From NCBI GenBank assembly GCA_946811695.1, contig OX328123.1, forward strand, positions 154,174,438 to 154,238,437: a stretch of DNA of 64,000 bases. The letters run 5' to 3'. This document shows, piece by piece, positions 63,851-64,000 of this stretch; position 1 is the first letter of the stretch; every line of letters begins with the position of its first letter. The notes under the pieces were generated by a model. The model worked only from the letters and a program-made list of their open reading frames with translations, was not told the origin of the DNA and searched no databases. The DNA is from Gonocerus acuteangulatus. Lineage: Eukaryota; Arthropoda; Insecta; Hemiptera; Coreidae. Both the position numbers and the translations under genes were made by a program.

Positions 63851-64000
63851 TTTTTTAATTGCTTATAGTTGGATAATGTATTTGAAAATAAAACAGATTA
63901 AGTAAAATAAGGAAAACAATTTAATGTTAGAAATAAGGATTTACAAAATAATAGCATTTTTTGTGTTCGTAGGCTCGTATGTTCCTTTTGCTTAGGTTTA

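Overview
The window reads as an intergenic, repeat-dominated stretch of a large AT-rich animal nuclear genome, most likely an arthropod. The evidence is: 5S rRNA-derived SINEs whose head has an arthropod-type 5S start; several tRNA-derived SINE families with Pol III A and B boxes; broken LINE, Penelope-like, mariner and pogo/Tigger genes; many terminal-inverted-repeat (TIR) elements; and very many long (TA)n tracts. There is no bacterial gene organisation. Two runs of exactly 200 N (11756-11955 and 61049-61248) are nominal assembly gaps. I see no complete host gene. The best host-like candidate is a possible last exon on the minus strand at 55525-55709.

Layout. 0-13 kb: SINEs, a 49-bp minisatellite, a 1.47-kb AT-only satellite (7371-8838) and an internally deleted mariner (10522-11047). 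13-20 kb: copies of dispersed repeats, a small inverted repeat carrying a hammerhead-like motif, and the 3' end of a non-LTR retrotransposon ORF with one in-frame stop (17650-18300). 20-25 kb: repeated 15-bp hairpins, a pair of direct repeats 2.2 kb apart, and between them a 1.06-kb TIR element holding a 126-bp tandem array. 27-33 kb: TA and GA tracts, another hammerhead-like motif, a LINE C-terminus, and a Mutator-like foldback element inserted beside it. 37-45 kb: a 4.5-kb inverted repeat with 1.1-kb arms, then a tandem segmental duplication in which one copy carries a SINE and the other preserves the empty site. 45-52 kb: a 112-bp tandem array, a pogo/Tigger derivative, a Penelope-type GIY-YIG fragment, Harbinger-like and hAT-like MITEs, and a 730-bp palindrome with a hammerhead-like motif in each arm, abutting a second 112-bp array. 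52-64 kb: a broken I-type LINE C-terminus, 91-bp and 53-bp tandem arrays, adjacent 5S and tRNA SINEs, and more dispersed repeats.

The elements connect in two ways. First, SINEs with different Pol III heads (5S rRNA, and two tRNA types) share one central core and, for two of them, the same 3' tail, so they look like a superfamily built by swapping heads onto one body. Second, motifs of the form CTGANGA - stem - GAAAC recur at the same relative place in several repeats, followed by an A/T-rich AATAAA-containing stretch. A GIY-YIG endonuclease fragment of Penelope type lies in the same window. I infer that Penelope-like elements or their non-autonomous derivatives supply the ribozyme-like units, but no search or fold could be run here.
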